Shown here piece by piece: positions 56,292-64,000 of a stretch of DNA of 64,000 bases; position 1 is the stretch's first letter; every line of letters starts with the position of its first letter. Made by a program: the position numbers and the translations under genes. The notes under the pieces are model-generated. The model did no database searches and was not told where the DNA came from. It worked only from the letters and a program-made list of their open reading frames with translations. The stretch covers positions 620,001 through 684,000 of the forward strand of contig NZ_QMFY01000001.1 in NCBI RefSeq assembly GCF_003286915.1, read 5' to 3'. The stretch is from Pseudochryseolinea flava (lineage in GTDB: Bacteria; Bacteroidota; Bacteroidia; Cytophagales; Cyclobacteriaceae).

Positions 56292-57350
56292 ATGTCAATT
56301 CGAAAAGTATTAATTACAGGTGGTGCAGGTTTTATCGGTTCACACGTCATCAGGTTGTTTGTCAACAAGTATGCGTCATATAAGGTTGTTAACCTCGATA
56401 AGCTTACTTATGCTGGCAATCTCGAAAATCTGAAAGATGTAGAGCAAAAACCGAACTATCATTTCGAGCGCGGAGACATTCTTGACGTAGAGTTCTTATT
56501 TGATTTATTCAAACGCCACGACATCGACGGCGTTATTCACTTGGCTGCGGAATCACACGTGGATCGTTCCTTACACAATCCCACAGAGTTCGCAACAACA
56601 AATATCATCGGAACATTAAACCTTCTTTGTGCGGCGCAAGCTGCTTGGAAAGGGAAAGAAGAAGGGAAATTGTTCTACCACATCTCCACCGATGAAGTGT
56701 ATGGCTCAGCCGAGCATGGTGGTTTCTTCACCGAAACAACGCCACTTGATCCACGATCACCATATTCTGCTTCGAAGGCCGGCAGCGATCATTTTGTTAG
56801 CGCCTACCATAACAGTTTTCATTTTCCTTCTGTAATCAGCCGCTGCTCTAATAATTACGGACCTTATCATTTCCCCGAGAAATTAATACCGTTGATGATT
56901 AATAATATCATTAACAACAAGCCACTTCCCGTTTATGGCAAAGGTGAGAATATCCGCGACTGGTTATATGTCGAAGATCATGCACGTGCCATCGATTCAA
57001 TTTTCCACCATGGCAAACCTGGTGAGGTTTATAACATCGGCGGAAACAACGAATGGAAAAATATCGACCTCGTTCAATTGCTTTGCCATATTATGGACAA
57101 AAAGTTAGGTCGCGACGAAGGCACGTCGGCTAAATTAATCACGTATGTGACAGATCGTCCTGGTCACGACCTCCGTTATGCGATTGACGCCTCGAAGCTT
57201 ATTAGCGAAACTGGATGGCGCCCAGAGGTAACATTTGAAGTGGGTCTGGAAAAAACCGTAGATTGGTACCTTTCAAATCAAGAATGGTTGAAGCACGTCA
57301 CTTCAGGTGCGTATCTGCAATACTACGCGAACATGTACCAAGGACGTTAG
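56292..57350 (+). CDS. rfbB: dTDP-glucose 4,6-dehydratase
   Basis: A 352-residue SDR enzyme producing dTDP-4-keto-6-deoxyglucose. Motifs: [53 protein letters not shown], active site [36 protein letters not shown] and [10 protein letters not shown]. It lies 25 bases after uxs, and rfbA follows. The 3,5-epimerase and reductase of dTDP-rhamnose synthesis are not here. Confidence 0.96.
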   Translation: MSIRKVLITGGAGFIGSHVIRLFVNKYASYKVVNLDKLTYAGNLENLKDVEQKPNYHFERGDILDVEFLFDLFKRHDIDGVIHLAAESHVDRSLHNPTEFATTNIIGTLNLLCAAQAAWKGKEEGKLFYHISTDEVYGSAEHGGFFTETTPLDPRSPYSASKAGSDHFVSAYHNSFHFPSVISRCSNNYGPYHFPEKLIPLMINNIINNKPLPVYGKGENIRDWLYVEDHARAIDSIFHHGKPGEVYNIGGNNEWKNIDLVQLLCHIMDKKLGRDEGTSAKLITYVTDRPGHDLRYAIDASKLISETGWRPEVTFEVGLEKTVDWYLSNQEWLKHVTSGAYLQYYANMYQGR

Positions 57351-57375
57351 TTGGAGCATTCCTAAATTTTTCGTC

Positions 57376-58236
57376 ATGAAAGGCATCATATTGGCCGGGG
57401 GATCCGGAACAAGATTACATCCGCTTACCATCGCTGTGAGTAAACAACTCATGCCGGTGTATGATAAGCCTATGATCTATTACCCGCTTTCAATTTTGAT
57501 GATGGCCGGTATTCAAGACATTCTCATCATCACTACGCCTCACGATCAAGATACGTTCAAGAAATTGCTCGGAGACGGTAAACAGCTCAATTGCAATTTT
57601 CAGTACGCTGCACAACCGAAGCCAGAAGGTCTTGCCCAGGCATTTATTATTGGAGAAAAATTCATTGGCAACGACAAGGTTGCCTTGATCTTAGGCGACA
57701 ATATCTTTTATGGCGCCGGAATCCAATCGCTGTTAAAGAATAATGCAGATCCCGATGGCGGTGTAGTTTTTGCCTACCACGTTCAAGATCCAGAACGCTA
57801 CGGGGTAGTGGAATTCGATGCTAACAAGAAGGCTATCTCAATAGAAGAAAAACCTTCCAACCCGAAATCTAATTATGCGGTTCCGGGACTTTATTTCTAC
57901 GATAATGAAGTTGTTTCAATCGCTAAGGCGTTGAAGCCGAGCCCCCGTGGTGAGCTGGAGATCACGGATGTGAACAATGCATACCTTAAAGCTGGGAAAC
58001 TAAAAGTCGCACCATTAAGTCGAGGTACCGCTTGGCTCGACACAGGAACGTTCGACTCTTTAATGCAAGCTTCAAACTTCGTACAGACCATCGAGCAACG
58101 GCAGGGACTTAAAATTGGCTGTATCGAAGAAGTAGCATTTCGCATGGGATTTATCAACCGTGCCCAACTTGATGTACTCGCAAAGCCACTGGAGAAAAGT
58201 GGTTATGGCACCTATCTCAAAAATCTCCAACTGTAA
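57376..58236 (+). CDS. rfbA: Glucose-1-phosphate thymidylyltransferase
   Basis: A 286-residue nucleotidyltransferase making dTDP-glucose from dTTP and glucose 1-phosphate. Motifs: [98 protein letters not shown] and [14 protein letters not shown] used the ATG at 57376, where the nucleotide-binding strand begins. It supplies substrate to RfbB encoded upstream. Confidence 0.96.
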   Translation: MKGIILAGGSGTRLHPLTIAVSKQLMPVYDKPMIYYPLSILMMAGIQDILIITTPHDQDTFKKLLGDGKQLNCNFQYAAQPKPEGLAQAFIIGEKFIGNDKVALILGDNIFYGAGIQSLLKNNADPDGGVVFAYHVQDPERYGVVEFDANKKAISIEEKPSNPKSNYAVPGLYFYDNEVVSIAKALKPSPRGELEITDVNNAYLKAGKLKVAPLSRGTAWLDTGTFDSLMQASNFVQTIEQRQGLKIGCIEEVAFRMGFINRAQLDVLAKPLEKSGYGTYLKNLQL

Positions 58237-58242
58237 TTATTC

Positions 58243-58866
58243 ATGGATAACCTGGAAACGACATTTAAGACCGTCGCCAGGACATTTACGAGTGATGGTG
58301 CGTTGATCGATCGTGTTTGGTACACGATCACAAGCGCACATGGCGAACGGACTCGTCACTATCATAATCTATCCCACCTTGAGCATTTGTTGAATGAACT
58401 GGCTGGTGTTCGTCAACATATTTCTGATTGGCCGAGCATCGTATTTGCCATTGTTTTCCACGACGTCGTATATAATAGCACGAGTAAAAGCAATGAAGAG
58501 AACAGTGCGCTTATGGCTGGCAAGCTCCTTACAGAAATGCACGTTCCGCTTCAAACCATTGGCCAGTGTAAAGACATCATTCAGGCTACCAAAAGTCATT
58601 TCATTAGCCCCAATACGGATATCAACTACTTCACCGACGCCGATTTGTCGATACTGGGCGCAGACTGGGACCAATATGAGGCATACACGAAAGCCATCCG
58701 AAAGGAGTATAAATTTTACCCGGCGGTACTTTACAATCCTGGACGAAAAAAAGTATTGACACATTTTTTATCGATGTCACAGATTTACAAGACCACATAT
58801 TTTTTTGATCGATACGAAAAATCGGCGCGGCAGAATCTTGCGCGAGAGCTCGAAAAATTGAGCTGA
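58243..58866 (+). CDS. Predicted metal-dependent HD-superfamily hydrolase
   Basis: A 207-residue helical protein with HYHNLSHLEHLLNEL (first His), IVFAIVFHDVVYNSTSKSNEENSAL (the HD pair), ATKSHF and FTDADLSILGADWDQYEAYTKAIRKEYKFYP (distal Asp). This is the pattern of small HD hydrolases without a known substrate. It starts 6 bases after rfbA, so is likely co-transcribed, though a sugar-related role is not implied by the domain. Confidence 0.85.
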   Translation: MDNLETTFKTVARTFTSDGALIDRVWYTITSAHGERTRHYHNLSHLEHLLNELAGVRQHISDWPSIVFAIVFHDVVYNSTSKSNEENSALMAGKLLTEMHVPLQTIGQCKDIIQATKSHFISPNTDINYFTDADLSILGADWDQYEAYTKAIRKEYKFYPAVLYNPGRKKVLTHFLSMSQIYKTTYFFDRYEKSARQNLARELEKLS

Positions 58867-58896
58867 AACGCTGTATTCCGAATATTTCAATAAACT

Positions 58897-58928
58897 TTTG
58901 TGGGAATGTCAAAAAACTTATAATTTTG
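58897..58928 (+). promoter_or_regulatory. Predicted promoter of rimP-nusA-infB
   Basis: TTTG (58897-58900), 20 bases, TAATTTTG (58921-58928), both exact. Predicted start near 58932, leaving a ~64-base leader that contains a terminator-like hairpin. Confidence 0.65.
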
Positions 58929-58952
58929 CGCCGATTGTAAATCATTCTTTTA

Positions 58953-58990
58953 GGGGGGACGAACAAGTCCCCTCTTTGTTTTTAAAGTTT
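58953..58990 (+). terminator. Terminator/attenuator hairpin in the rimP leader
   Basis: Stem GGGGGGAC/GTCCCCTC (58953-58960 with 58967-58974; eight pairs including one G-T) with a six-base loop, followed by TTTGTTTTTAAAGTTTTTT. It lies after the rimP promoter and before the ATG at 58996, so it may act as an attenuator. It could also simply end the upstream operon. Confidence 0.6.
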
Positions 58991-58995
58991 TTTGG

Positions 58996-59463
58996 ATGGA
59001 CTTGCTCGATCAAATAAAAAGTATTGCAGCGTCAAAATTGACAGACCCAAGTCATTTTTTGGTCGATGTAATCCTGTCGGCACGAAAAGGTCCAAAGAAG
59101 CTATTAATTGTAATTGATGGCGACCAAGGCGTAACGATCGATGACTGCGGAAATATCAGTAGAGATATCGCCAAGGTTTTAGATGAGTCGGATTTAATGG
59201 CTGATGAGAATTATTTGCTCGAGGTTTCAACACCCGGCGTTGATCATCCCTTAAAATTTCCACGTCAGTACAAAAAACATATTGGGAGAAGATTGAAAGT
59301 AAAACTTACCGACAAGACGATCGAGGGTAAGTTGATTGATGTAAAAGACAATTCCATTACCATTGGCCAAGAGGTAGGCGCGGGTAAGAAGATTGAAGTC
59401 ACAAATTTGGACTTAACATTTTCGGAAATAGAAAAAGCTTTTGTGTTAGTTAGTTTTAAATAA
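58996..59463 (+). CDS. rimP: Ribosome maturation factor RimP
   Basis: A 155-residue two-domain protein needed for 30S maturation. Family features: LIVIDGDQGVTIDDCGNISRDIAKVLDESD, NYLLEVSTPGVDHPLKFPRQYKKHIGRRLKVKL and the SH3-like tail. It lies 8 bases before nusA, the standard rimP-nusA-infB order. Confidence 0.94.
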   Translation: MDLLDQIKSIAASKLTDPSHFLVDVILSARKGPKKLLIVIDGDQGVTIDDCGNISRDIAKVLDESDLMADENYLLEVSTPGVDHPLKFPRQYKKHIGRRLKVKLTDKTIEGKLIDVKDNSITIGQEVGAGKKIEVTNLDLTFSEIEKAFVLVSFK

Positions 59464-59471
59464 GACGAACC

Positions 59472-60740
59472 ATGGATGCACATGAATTAATTCAGTCGTT
59501 TGCTGAATTTGCAAAACAAAAAAATATCGATCGTCCAACGATGATCCGTATTCTGGAAGACGTTTTCCGGAATATGATTCGAAAAAAGTACGGTGAGGAT
59601 GAAAATGGAAATCCTATACCGACGGATAATTTCGATATCATCGTTAACGCCGAAAAAGGCGATTTGGAGATCTATCGAATTCGTGAAATTGTCGACGACG
59701 ACTCAGAGGATATTTGGGAGCATAACAAGATTAGTCTTTCCGAAGCACAAAGAATCGAGCCAGATTTTGAAATCGGCGAAGAAGTTTCTGAGCAAATTTT
59801 CATCGAAGATTTCGGCCGTCGTGCTGTTACAACAGCCAGACAAACGCTTATTCAAAAAGTAAAAGACCTTGAGAAGGACATCCTTTTCCAGAAATACAAA
59901 GACCTCGTTGGTGAAATCATTGCCGGTGAAGTTTACCAGGTGCTTAACAAGGAAGTTCTTTTGACCGATGGCGAAGGAAATGAAATCGCTGTTCCGCGTG
60001 GAGAGCAAATTCAAAAAGATCGTTATCGCAAAGGCGAAAATGTGAGAGCCATTGTTCACAAAGTGGAAATGGTGAATGGCAATCCGAAAATCATTTTGTC
60101 GCGTACTTCTCCGGTGTTCTTAGAAAGATTATTTGAACAAGAGGTGCCAGAAGTTTACGATGGCCTGATCACGATTAAGAAAGTTGTTCGTGAGCCAGGT
60201 GAACGTGCTAAAGTAGCCGTAGAATCTTACGATGATCGTATTGATCCAGTAGGGGCTTGCGTGGGTATGAAAGGATCGCGCATTCACGCTATCGTTCGTG
60301 AATTGCAAAATGAAAATATCGACGTCATCAACTATACAGAAAATCTCGAGCTCTACATTCAACGTGCCTTGAGTCCTGCGAAAATAACGTCGATCAAAAT
60401 CGACAAGGACAATGGCAGAGTGTCTGTGTACTTGAAACCAGATCAGGTTTCCCTGGCCATAGGTAAGGGTGGTTTAAACATCAAGCTTGCCAGTCGATTG
60501 GTAGGTTATGAAATTGATGTATTCCGTGAGTTGGCGGAAGGTCAAGTTGAAGAGGATGTCGATTTGAGCGAATTCTCTGATGAGATCGAAAGCTGGGTTA
60601 TCGATGAACTCAACCGTATCGGTCTCGACACAGCGAAGAGTGTTTTGGCATTATCGAAGGATGAACTTGTTAGACGCACAGACCTTGAAGAAGAGACTGT
60701 CGATAACATTTTGAATATTTTGAAGAAAGAGTTTGAATAA
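59472..60740 (+). CDS. nusA: Transcription termination/antitermination protein NusA
   Basis: A 422-residue protein: an N-terminal RNAP-binding domain (~1-125), S1 (~135-200, GEIIAGEVYQVLNKEVLLTDGEGNEIAVP), KH1 and KH2 (VGACVGMKGSRIHAIVRELQNENIDVINYTENLELYIQRALSPAKI; LAIGKGGLNIKLASRLVGYEIDVF), and a short helix-hairpin region (~375-422). It lacks the two acidic repeats of E. coli NusA, as usual outside proteobacteria. It modulates pausing, termination and, with NusB encoded at 8785, antitermination. Confidence 0.96.
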   Translation: MDAHELIQSFAEFAKQKNIDRPTMIRILEDVFRNMIRKKYGEDENGNPIPTDNFDIIVNAEKGDLEIYRIREIVDDDSEDIWEHNKISLSEAQRIEPDFEIGEEVSEQIFIEDFGRRAVTTARQTLIQKVKDLEKDILFQKYKDLVGEIIAGEVYQVLNKEVLLTDGEGNEIAVPRGEQIQKDRYRKGENVRAIVHKVEMVNGNPKIILSRTSPVFLERLFEQEVPEVYDGLITIKKVVREPGERAKVAVESYDDRIDPVGACVGMKGSRIHAIVRELQNENIDVINYTENLELYIQRALSPAKITSIKIDKDNGRVSVYLKPDQVSLAIGKGGLNIKLASRLVGYEIDVFRELAEGQVEEDVDLSEFSDEIESWVIDELNRIGLDTAKSVLALSKDELVRRTDLEEETVDNILNILKKEFE

Positions 60741-60863
60741 ACGGGTTTTGCAATCGGTAAAGTCGCCAACAGCATTGGTAGACACGCCGTGAACTATCCG
60801 TTAATTTTTAGTGCTTTCATCATTTAGGTTTTAAAAGTCTTTAAAAAACAGGCATATTTGAAT

Positions 60864-63707
60864 ATGGCAGAAGAAAAATTGATCAGGTTGAGTCAGGCAG
60901 CGAGGAAGCTCAATGTGGGTCATAACACCATTTTGGACTTTCTAGCGAAAAAAGGCTTTGAGGTTGAGAACAACCCCAACGCTAAACTCACGCCCGAGCA
61001 ATTCAATCTTTTGTCAAAAGAATTTGCTTCATCAGCAACCGACAAACTTGAAGCTTCAGGGCTTTCAATCGGCGCAAAACACGTCGATAACGTTGTGCTA
61101 GAAAGTCAGAAAGAAGCTGCGAAGAAACGTGTTGATGAAGAAGAAAACATCATGATCAAAAACCTTGGTGCAAGCACGAAAGACGTGAAGCCTAAGGAAG
61201 AAGTTAAATCCGAGAAAGTTGAACGCGAAAAGCCGAAGCTGGAAGGAATTAAGGTTCTCGGAAAAATTGATCTCGAAAAGAAACCTGCTAAACCAGAGGT
61301 TGAAGAGCCACCCGTGCAAACACCACCGGTTGTAGCAGAAGTTAAAGAAGTAAAAGAGGTTAAAGAAACCAAACCAGAAGTAGTAGAACCTCCAAAGGTT
61401 GTTGAACCTCCGGTAGTCGTTTCTGAGAAAAAGCCTGAAAAGAAAGAAGAACCTCCAGTAGTGGTAGCAAAACCCGTTGTTGAAAAACAACCCGAGCCTG
61501 AAGTTCAAGAAAACGAACTCATTAAGGCGAAAGCCGACCGTTTGAAAGGATTGAAGGTTGTTGACAAGATTGAACTTCCTGTTGATAAGAAAAAGGACAA
61601 TCCGGTTGCGTCGTCAGACACATCGAAAGACGCGAAAGGAAAACGTCCTCGGAAACGGATTGCCAATTTTGACAATAATCAACAGCAACAAGGACAGGGC
61701 CAAGGTCAGCAACATGGCAACCAACAAAAAGGTCCACGTCCACAGCACCAACATCCGCAACGCGGCAAAGGACCACACGCGCCTCGCGTTCAGAAAGAAG
61801 AACCTTCAGAAAAGGAAATTCAAGACCAAATTCGCGCAACACTTGCCAAGTTAAGTGGCAATCAGAAGAAAGTGTCTTCTGCAAAATATCGTAGAGAAAA
61901 ACGTCAGGCGATTTCCGACGCGCAAGAGCAACAAATGTTGCAAGAGCAGGAATCATCAAAAACATTAAAGGTTACTGAATTCATTTCGGCAAACGACTTG
62001 GCTTCATTGATGAACGTGTCTGTGAACGAAGTTATCTCAGCTTGCTTGAGTCTCGGAATGTTCGTTTCCATTAACCAACGTCTCGACGCTGAAGCAATCA
62101 CGGTGATCACCGATGAATTTGGATACGATGTTCAGTTCACTTCTTCGGAAGAAGAAAATGCTGTACAGGAATCAAAAGACAGTGAACAAGATTTACTTCC
62201 AAGGGCTCCAATCGTTACGATCATGGGTCACGTCGATCACGGAAAGACGTCGTTGCTCGATTATATCCGTAACACAAAAGTTACAGCATCAGAGGCCGGT
62301 GGTATCACTCAGCACGTTGGTGCTTACGATGTAACAACCAAGAGCGGCAACAAAATTGCATTTCTTGATACACCAGGTCACGAAGCGTTTACCGCGATGC
62401 GTGCCCGTGGTGCGAAACTTACTGACATTGCCATTATCGTAGTCGCGGCCGATGACGACGTAATGCCACAAACCAAAGAAGCGATTAATCACGCTCAGGT
62501 TGCTGGTGTTCCGATCATTATTGCGATCAATAAAATCGATAAGCCAACGGCGAATGCTGATAAGATTCGTGAATCACTTTCAAAGATTAACATCCTCGTT
62601 GAAGAATGGGGTGGAAAGTATCAAAGCCAAGAGATTTCTGCTAAGTCTGGAAAAGGTATCGATGACCTTCTTGAGAAAGTTTTACTTGAAGCAGAGTTAC
62701 TAAACCTGAAAGCAAATCCAAACCGGAATGCGACGGGTTCTATTATCGAAGCATCCCTCGACAAAGGACGTGGTTACGTTGCAACGTTGATGGTGCAAAA
62801 TGGTAAGCTCAAAATTGGCGACATCCTTCTTGCCGGTGCTCACTATGGTCGCGTGAAAGCGATGTTTGATGATACCGGAAAGCGCATTCAAGAAGCCGGA
62901 CCATCGACCCCTGTGGTTGTGTTGGGCTTGGATGGTGCGCCTCAAGCAGGTGAAAAGATCGCTGTAATGGATACTGATCGTGAAGCAAGAGAACTTGCTG
63001 GTAAACGTAGTCAGCTACTCCGCGAGCAAAGCATCCGTACGAAGAAACATATCACACTTGACGAGATTGGTAGACGTCTCGCGATTGGAAGCTTCAAGCA
63101 ATTGAATGTGATCGTAAAAGGCGACGTGGACGGTTCAGTAGAGGCCCTCTCCGATTCATTGCTAAAACTTTCAACGGAAGAAGTACAAGTTGCTATTATT
63201 CATAAAGGTGTTGGCCAGATCTCTGAATCTGATGTATTGCTTGCATCGGCATCCGACGCAGTAATCGTAGGTTTCCAGGTAAGACCTTCAGGTGCAGCGA
63301 AACGACTTGCAGAAAACGAAGAGATCGAGATCCGTCTTTACTCAATCATCTACGACGCGATCAACGAAGTGAAGGCCGCTATGGAAGGTATGTTAGCGCC
63401 TGAAACGGAAGAAGTAATTGTTGGTAATGCAGAAATCCGCGAAGTGTTCAAGATCTCTAAGATTGGAACTATTGCAGGATGTATGGTGACTGACGGCTCA
63501 ATCAAGCGTTCGAACCCGATCCGCTTGATCCGTGATGGTATCGTAATTTACGCAGGAAAACTTGGATCACTGAAACGTCATAAAGACGATGCAAGTGAAG
63601 TACGCTCAGGATTCGACTGCGGTATTGGTATCGACGGCTTCAACAATATGGAAGTTGGCGACGTAATTGAAAGCTACGAACAACGCGAAGTTAAACGCAC
63701 ACTTTAA
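60864..63707 (+). CDS. infB: Translation initiation factor IF-2
   Basis: A 947-residue GTPase. It opens with an IF2_N domain ([31 protein letters not shown]). A long low-complexity region follows (~100-345), Val/Pro/Lys/Glu-rich and then Gln/His-rich. A second IF2_N-like domain (~368-425) and the G domain (G1 GHVDHGKT 455-462, [14 protein letters not shown]) come next, then domains II-IV. The start is the ATG at 60864; a TTG two codons earlier lies in a CATATTTG -7-like element. The 123-base gap after nusA shows that element and nothing else recognisable. Confidence 0.97.
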   Translation: MAEEKLIRLSQAARKLNVGHNTILDFLAKKGFEVENNPNAKLTPEQFNLLSKEFASSATDKLEASGLSIGAKHVDNVVLESQKEAAKKRVDEEENIMIKNLGASTKDVKPKEEVKSEKVEREKPKLEGIKVLGKIDLEKKPAKPEVEEPPVQTPPVVAEVKEVKEVKETKPEVVEPPKVVEPPVVVSEKKPEKKEEPPVVVAKPVVEKQPEPEVQENELIKAKADRLKGLKVVDKIELPVDKKKDNPVASSDTSKDAKGKRPRKRIANFDNNQQQQGQGQGQQHGNQQKGPRPQHQHPQRGKGPHAPRVQKEEPSEKEIQDQIRATLAKLSGNQKKVSSAKYRREKRQAISDAQEQQMLQEQESSKTLKVTEFISANDLASLMNVSVNEVISACLSLGMFVSINQRLDAEAITVITDEFGYDVQFTSSEEENAVQESKDSEQDLLPRAPIVTIMGHVDHGKTSLLDYIRNTKVTASEAGGITQHVGAYDVTTKSGNKIAFLDTPGHEAFTAMRARGAKLTDIAIIVVAADDDVMPQTKEAINHAQVAGVPIIIAINKIDKPTANADKIRESLSKINILVEEWGGKYQSQEISAKSGKGIDDLLEKVLLEAELLNLKANPNRNATGSIIEASLDKGRGYVATLMVQNGKLKIGDILLAGAHYGRVKAMFDDTGKRIQEAGPSTPVVVLGLDGAPQAGEKIAVMDTDREARELAGKRSQLLREQSIRTKKHITLDEIGRRLAIGSFKQLNVIVKGDVDGSVEALSDSLLKLSTEEVQVAIIHKGVGQISESDVLLASASDAVIVGFQVRPSGAAKRLAENEEIEIRLYSIIYDAINEVKAAMEGMLAPETEEVIVGNAEIREVFKISKIGTIAGCMVTDGSIKRSNPIRLIRDGIVIYAGKLGSLKRHKDDASEVRSGFDCGIGIDGFNNMEVGDVIESYEQREVKRTL

Positions 63708-63733
63708 TATCGCGCGATAAATTTATGAAGAGG

Positions 63734-63764
63734 GCCTGGTCTAATTGACCGGGCTTTTCTTTTC
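63734..63764 (+). terminator. Intrinsic terminator of the rimP-nusA-infB operon
   Basis: Stem GCCTGGTC/GACCGGGC (63734-63741 with 63747-63754; eight pairs with one T-G) with a TAATT loop, then TTTTCTTTTC. It ends the operon right after infB. Confidence 0.85.
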
Positions 63765-63794
63765 ATCATGATTTGTGACTACGACATCTAAGCG

Positions 63795-64000
63795 ATGAAG
63801 GAAATACATTGGTATTACGCGTTGGGGTATCTTGCGCAGTCGATGTTCGGCGCGAGGCAACTCGTTCAATTGTTTCAATCTGAAAAACAACGAAAAGTAG
63901 TTTCACCCACATTATTCTGGCAGTTGAGTCTTGTCGGCTCTCTACTAACACTCATCTACGGAATCCTTTTAAACAGCTTGGTCGTTGTGCTAGGGCAGAT
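63795..64000 (+). CDS. Lipid-A-disaccharide synthase N-terminal domain (LAB_N) membrane protein, 5' part
   Basis: An open frame from the ATG at 63795 to the window edge, 68 codons, preceded by an in-frame TAA at 63789-63791. The visible protein has two membrane helices and the LAB_N pattern: W-Y-Y-A-L-G-Y-L-A-Q-S-M-F-G-A-R-Q-L-V-Q, SEKQRKVVSPTLFWQLSLVGSLLTLIYGI, ending VVLGQ. In this phylum such small proteins are usually stand-alone and sit beside a polyprenol-phosphate glycosyltransferase, suggesting lipid-linked sugar work. The rest lies beyond the window. Confidence 0.8.
   Translation, partial: MKEIHWYYALGYLAQSMFGARQLVQLFQSEKQRKVVSPTLFWQLSLVGSLLTLIYGILLNSLVVVLGQ

Noticed and set aside
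60760-60800. Stretch resembling a tRNA D-arm/anticodon region (GCATTGGTAGACACGCC)
   Set aside because: No acceptor stem, T-arm or full cloverleaf could be built in the nusA-infB gap.
61098-61508. Long minus-strand open frame opposite infB
   Set aside because: It is the antisense of the Val/Pro/Lys/Glu low-complexity region; its Phe/Leu/Arg-rich composition is an artefact of that repeat.

Overview
The window reads as a dense, core-type chromosomal segment of a Bacteroidota bacterium, most likely order Cytophagales. This is inferred from several features. Promoters match the Bacteroidota pattern TTTG-N19-21-TAnnTTTG and Shine-Dalgarno sites are largely absent. There is a MurF-Alr fusion, a long NusB, DUF6089 and DUF4783 proteins, and a type IX secretion (T9SS) C-terminal sorting domain. 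Two gene orders are typical of the phylum: nadK-DUF6089-uppS-bamA-ompH-ompH and rpsU-xerC-hpf. No tRNA, rRNA, CRISPR array, transposase or prophage gene was found, and no gene-free stretch exceeds about 200 bases.

Layout. 1-1011: 3' part of a sensor histidine kinase. 1068-7393: an M16 peptidase, then two ABC half-exporters in convergent orientation with two related small outer-membrane-barrel-like proteins between them. 7547-10867: amino-acid dehydrogenase, NusB, YtxH protein, DUF1573 lipoprotein. 10968-17123: S66 peptidase, then a long minus-strand run (DUF4783, DUF1648, nadC, YcxB-like, recX, DinB, ATP-grasp, LysE). 17317-22879: gpmI, lipoprotein, a third ABC exporter, Fur-family regulator, TerC. 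22974-29064: TerB/LETM1-like protein, purKE, feoAB with a TerB-like third gene, a 60-residue protein. 29119-40249: large T9SS cargo protein, TauE permease, MurF-Alr, CsaA, a small secreted protein, asd, a lamin-tail-domain protein. 40246-50876: pdxJ, YqeY, CvpA, hydrolase, CBS protein, nadK, two DUF6089 barrels, uppS, bamA, two Skp/OmpH chaperones. 50949-53809: hpf, xerC, rpsU, acyl-CoA dehydrogenase. 53971-58866: nucleotide-sugar genes (ugd, uxs, rfbB, rfbA) and an HD hydrolase. 58996-63707: rimP-nusA-infB. 63795-64000: start of a lipid-A-disaccharide-synthase N-domain protein.

How the genes work together. Three themes recur. The first is envelope building: BamA/Skp/UppS, MurF-Alr, S66 peptidase, nucleotide sugars and ABC exporters. 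The second is metal handling: Fur, TerC, FeoAB and two TerB-like proteins. The third is the transcription/translation core: NusB, RimP-NusA-IF2, S21 and HPF.

The most interesting signals are non-coding or cross-gene. A tight cluster of DnaA-box sequences lies in the rpsU-xerC gap. The motifs of the two convergent ABC half-exporters are complementary, as in asymmetric heterodimeric exporters. A terminator-like hairpin sits between a strong promoter and rimP. LacI-type palindromes recur in three intergenic regions. Several genes have a -7 promoter element so close to the start codon that the mRNA should be leaderless.
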